Source: an uncultured Ruminococcus sp.
GTDB lineage: Bacteria; Bacillota; Clostridia; Oscillospirales; Acutalibacteraceae
Direction of reading: 5' to 3'
Length of the DNA: 8,670 bases
Assembly: GCA_937892835.1 (NCBI GenBank)
Contig: CALBHM010000294.1
Coordinates: 1-8,670 of the forward strand
Shown: positions 6,509 to 8,670 of the stretch, one piece after another
Position numbering within the stretch: the first letter of the stretch is position 1
Layout: every line of letters begins with the position of its first letter
Notes under the pieces: generated by a model
Told to the model about the DNA's origin: nothing
Seen by the model: only the letters and a program-made list of their open reading frames with translations
Database searches by the model: none
Translations under genes and position numbers: made by a program

Positions 6509-6523
6509 TTGAATACGCACATT

Positions 6524-6553
6524 ACCTTCCTCTTGTAAAAGGGGAAGGTTTTT
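6524..6553 (+). terminator. Rho-independent terminator after the surface protein gene
   Basis: An 11-bp stem, ACCTTCCTCTT (6524-6534) with AAGGGGAAGGT (6539-6549), including one G-T wobble, has a GTAA loop and is followed directly by a T-run ending at 6553. It begins 15 bases after the stop codon. Its arms closely resemble the terminal hairpin of the 140-bp repeat at 2521-2660. Confidence 0.85.
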
Positions 6554-6596
6554 GCTTGTTATATAATATCAATTTTTTGTTTAAATTTAATATTTT

Positions 6597-6618
6597 ATGT
6601 TGCAAGATACGGCAATAT
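6597..6618. promoter_or_regulatory. Possible operator overlapping the transporter -35 box
   Basis: ATGTTGC (6597-6603) and GCAATAT (6612-6618) form an inverted repeat with 6 of 7 pairs across an 8-base spacer. It covers the -35 box of the promoter in front of a sugar-use operon, a usual place for a repressor. No regulator gene is in the window and I cannot match the site to a named family. Confidence 0.35.
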
Positions 6619-6628
6619 ATGTTAAAAT
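6600..6628 (+). promoter_or_regulatory. Promoter of the transporter-iolC operon
   Basis: TTGCAA (6600-6605), a 17-base spacer and TAAAAT (6623-6628), with a TG extension at 6620-6621, make a good SigA-type promoter. Transcription would start near 6635, about 45 bases before the ATG at 6681. A second TATAAT at 6643-6648 has no good -35 and is less likely. Confidence 0.65.
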
Positions 6629-6680
6629 AGCAAGGATAGAATTATAATTATCTGTCAAATTGATATCAAGGAGTTTTTAT

Positions 6681-8294
6681 ATGGCAAGCACCTCAAAAAA
6701 GACTGCGTCAAAAGCTGCCCATAGCGACGTGATGCAGGAAAAATTTGTCGAATCCAAAGAGTTTCGTATGTTCTGTTTGGCAGGTCTCGGACAGGGCATG
6801 ATTTACAGCGTAATGTCCTCTTACATTTCGGACTTTTACACCAATGTTATGAAGCTCCCGCTCATTTTTGTTCTTTTGCTTATGCTTTTGGCAAGAGTTT
6901 GGGACGCTATCAATGACCCTCTCATGGGTATGATCGTTGACCGCCACACAACACGCTGGGGCAAGATGAAGCCTTATGTTGTTTTTATGGCTGTTCCTAT
7001 TGCATTGCTTACTTTCCTTATGTTCTATTGCCCGAATCTTGACAAAACAGGCCTTATGGTTTATGCCGGTTTTGTTTATGTCCTTTGGGGTATGATTTAC
7101 ACTGCGGCAGACGTTCCGTTCTGGAGCTTGCCGAATGTTATGACTCCTAACCCGAATGAGCGAGGCAACCTCATTTCTGTTGCCCGTACATTTAACGGTG
7201 TCGGCTCGGCAGTTCCTATGGCACTCTATCTTGTTGCCGGCTTCGCATTGCCTGCTTTGTGCGGAAAAATGGAAGCCTCAAATAATGATTTCGTTAAGAC
7301 ATTCTTCAATAAATTCACCGAGGTTGATGCCGCAACGGGTGCGCTCAACTACGATAAGATGAAGTACATTATGATTGCCGTTTTTGCTGCGGTAATCGGC
7401 GCAATCCTTTTTGTCAATTCATATCCGCACGTTAAAGAGCGTGTTGTTATTCCCGATAAAAAGCATGTTAAGGGCGAGCCCTCCCAGCTTTCGAGAATCT
7501 TCAAGTGCAAGCCGCTTATGCTTGTTATCCTTATGGGCATTCTTTCCTCCGGCAGGTATATGCTTCAGGCGGCTTCGGTTCACGTTGCCCGTTATGCTGT
7601 TTATATCGGCGGAGACCTCAGCGTTATGAATGCTGCAGAGAGATCAAAAGCTATTTCCGGCAGTGTCTCGACCGTAAGTACAATCCTTTCGGTTTGTTCT
7701 GCAGTTGGAATGTTCGGCGCAATGCTCTTTATGCCTGCGCTCATCAAAAAGTTTAATTATAAGCAGATCGTTGTTACTACAAGCCTTTTCGGCTTCGGCG
7801 CAAGTATTCTTACTTCGCTCATCGGTTACTTTGTAATCGCAGGAAAGCTCAGCTTCTTTGTCTGCATTCCGTTCCTTATCATCTCAGCTGTTCCTCTCGG
7901 CGTTCTCAACGTTGTATCCTATGCAATGGTTGCCGACAGCCTCGACTACATGGAGTGGGAAACAGGCTTCAGAGAGACAGGTCTCGGTTCTGCTTGTCAG
8001 GGCTTTGTTAATAAGCTCGGAAACGCTATCGCAACGGCAGGCATCATCGTTATGTACCTTGCAATCGGCCTTGACCCTGCACAGATGCTTGAAAAGACAG
8101 CGGTTGTCGCCGCAACGGACCTTTCAATGACAATGAGATATGCAATGTTCTCACTCATTTCAATCGTTCCCGGTATCAGCCTTATGCTCAGCATTATTCC
8201 TCTCAAGTCATATGACCTTGTCGGCGAAAAAATGGAAAAGATTACAGTTGAGCTTGCCGAAAAGAGAGAGGAACGAGGAATTCACATCGGTTAA
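6681..8294 (+). CDS. GPH-family cation:sugar symporter, likely inositol/cyclitol importer
   Basis: This is a MelB-like transporter (glycoside-pentoside-hexuronide:cation symporter family, MFS fold) in the cytoplasmic membrane, driving solute uptake with Na+ or H+. It has 537 residues with about 12 hydrophobic segments. The family signature ARVWDAINDPLMG (71-83) is intact; Asp75 and Asp79 correspond to the MelB cation-site Asp55 and Asp59. It is followed by RWGKMKPY (92-99), then VPFWSLPNVMT (145-155) and EWETGFRETG (425-434) with NKLG (444-447), matching the MelB region around Lys377. At 537 residues it is longer than MelB (about 470), with extended loops near 195-228 and 310-325. The ATG at 6681 is preceded by AAGGAG (6668-6673, 7-base gap); a TTG at 6660 would include that site in the gene. 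iolC follows after 30 bases. The family is certain; the substrate is inferred only from iolC. Confidence 0.93.
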   Translation: MASTSKKTASKAAHSDVMQEKFVESKEFRMFCLAGLGQGMIYSVMSSYISDFYTNVMKLPLIFVLLLMLLARVWDAINDPLMGMIVDRHTTRWGKMKPYVVFMAVPIALLTFLMFYCPNLDKTGLMVYAGFVYVLWGMIYTAADVPFWSLPNVMTPNPNERGNLISVARTFNGVGSAVPMALYLVAGFALPALCGKMEASNNDFVKTFFNKFTEVDAATGALNYDKMKYIMIAVFAAVIGAILFVNSYPHVKERVVIPDKKHVKGEPSQLSRIFKCKPLMLVILMGILSSGRYMLQAASVHVARYAVYIGGDLSVMNAAERSKAISGSVSTVSTILSVCSAVGMFGAMLFMPALIKKFNYKQIVVTTSLFGFGASILTSLIGYFVIAGKLSFFVCIPFLIISAVPLGVLNVVSYAMVADSLDYMEWETGFRETGLGSACQGFVNKLGNAIATAGIIVMYLAIGLDPAQMLEKTAVVAATDLSMTMRYAMFSLISIVPGISLMLSIIPLKSYDLVGEKMEKITVELAEKREERGIHIG

Positions 8295-8324
8295 TTATTT
8301 ATTGAATATATCGGAGGTTTCAGT

Positions 8325-8670
8325 ATGAAATACATTGATTTTGACGAGTCAAGAAAGCTTGACCTCATTCCGATCGGCAGAGTCGCAATCGACTTCAATC
8401 CGACGGATTACTACAACACACTTGACAAGTGCGAAAACTACAAGAAATATGTTGGCGGTTCTCCTGCCAATATCGCTGTAGGCCTTGCACGTTTGGGCAA
8501 GAAGGTAGGCTTCATCGGTAAGGTTTCCGACGACCAGTTCGGCACCTACGTTGAGGATTTCTTCGCCGGCGAGGGAATTGATATTTCTCACGTTACACGC
8601 ACAAAGGGCGGCGAAAAGCTCGGTCTTACTTTTACTGAGATTAAGTCCGAGCATGAGAGCAGCATTCTCA
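8325..8670 (+). CDS. iolC: IolC, 5-dehydro-2-deoxygluconokinase (C-terminus beyond window)
   Basis: IolC phosphorylates 5-dehydro-2-deoxy-D-gluconate with ATP in myo-inositol catabolism, in the cytosol. Only 115 codons are present and the frame is open at the right edge. It is a PfkB/ribokinase-fold sugar kinase: IGRVAIDFNP (17-26) is the first substrate-binding strand, and YVGGSPANIAVGLARLG (42-58) with VGFIGKVSDDQFG (61-73) form PfkB signature 1. By eye it matches Bacillus subtilis IolC closely, including the MKY start and KYVGGSPANIA, which separates it from fructokinases and ribokinases. The ATG follows GGAGG (8313-8317) by 7 bases and lies 30 bases after the transporter stop, so the two genes are likely co-transcribed. 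The catalytic GAGD motif and a possible C-terminal DUF2090 aldolase fusion, seen in some species, lie outside the window. Confidence 0.92.
   Translation, partial: MKYIDFDESRKLDLIPIGRVAIDFNPTDYYNTLDKCENYKKYVGGSPANIAVGLARLGKKVGFIGKVSDDQFGTYVEDFFAGEGIDISHVTRTKGGEKLGLTFTEIKSEHESSIL

Noticed and set aside
6660..6660. TTG start for the transporter, seven codons upstream
   Set aside because: AAGGAG at 6668-6673 is 7 bases from the ATG at 6681, which explains that start; the TTG has no site of its own.

Overview
The window looks like ordinary chromosome from a Gram-positive, Clostridia-type bacterium. My best guess is a gut Ruminococcaceae/Oscillospiraceae relative. The evidence is a clostridial-style SecA with an enlarged second nucleotide-binding domain, AGAGGG/GGAGG-type ribosome binding sites, extended -10 promoters (TGnTATAAT), an IolC close to the Bacillus/Clostridia type, and a short imperfect-palindrome repeat of a kind I recall as common in such genomes. 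The genus is inference.

Layout. Bases 1-5317 hold four genes on the minus strand; bases 5507-8670 hold three on the plus strand, so the two halves diverge from about 5318-5506. Minus strand, in transcription order: xth (exonuclease III, TTG start), a 424-residue membrane-anchored protein of unknown function, and a dCMP deaminase. The gaps between these are 12 and 11 bases, with each ribosome binding site overlapping or touching the previous stop codon, so they form a tight operon with one promoter. A 140-bp palindromic repeat separates that operon from secA, which runs off the left edge after 814 codons. Plus strand: a secreted or anchored protein with a Pro/Asp/Ser/Ala repeat linker and its own promoter and terminator. 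A second transcription unit follows, with a GPH-family cation:sugar symporter and then the start of iolC (5-dehydro-2-deoxygluconokinase), which runs off the right edge.

How the genes may work together. The dCMP deaminase makes dUMP for thymidylate synthesis, while exonuclease III repairs abasic sites such as those left after uracil removal, so their pairing has a plausible logic in nucleotide and DNA upkeep. The protein between them is unexplained. The transporter-iolC pair points to uptake and catabolism of myo-inositol or a related cyclitol, with the GPH protein as the likely importer.

I found no CRISPR array, defence system, prophage, insertion sequence with a transposase, rRNA or tRNA. 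I do not see a clearly new multi-gene system here. The points most worth a second look are the two uncharacterised envelope proteins, the strongly eukaryote-like dCMP deaminase, the palindromic repeat and its look-alike terminator, and the inositol-linked GPH transporter.
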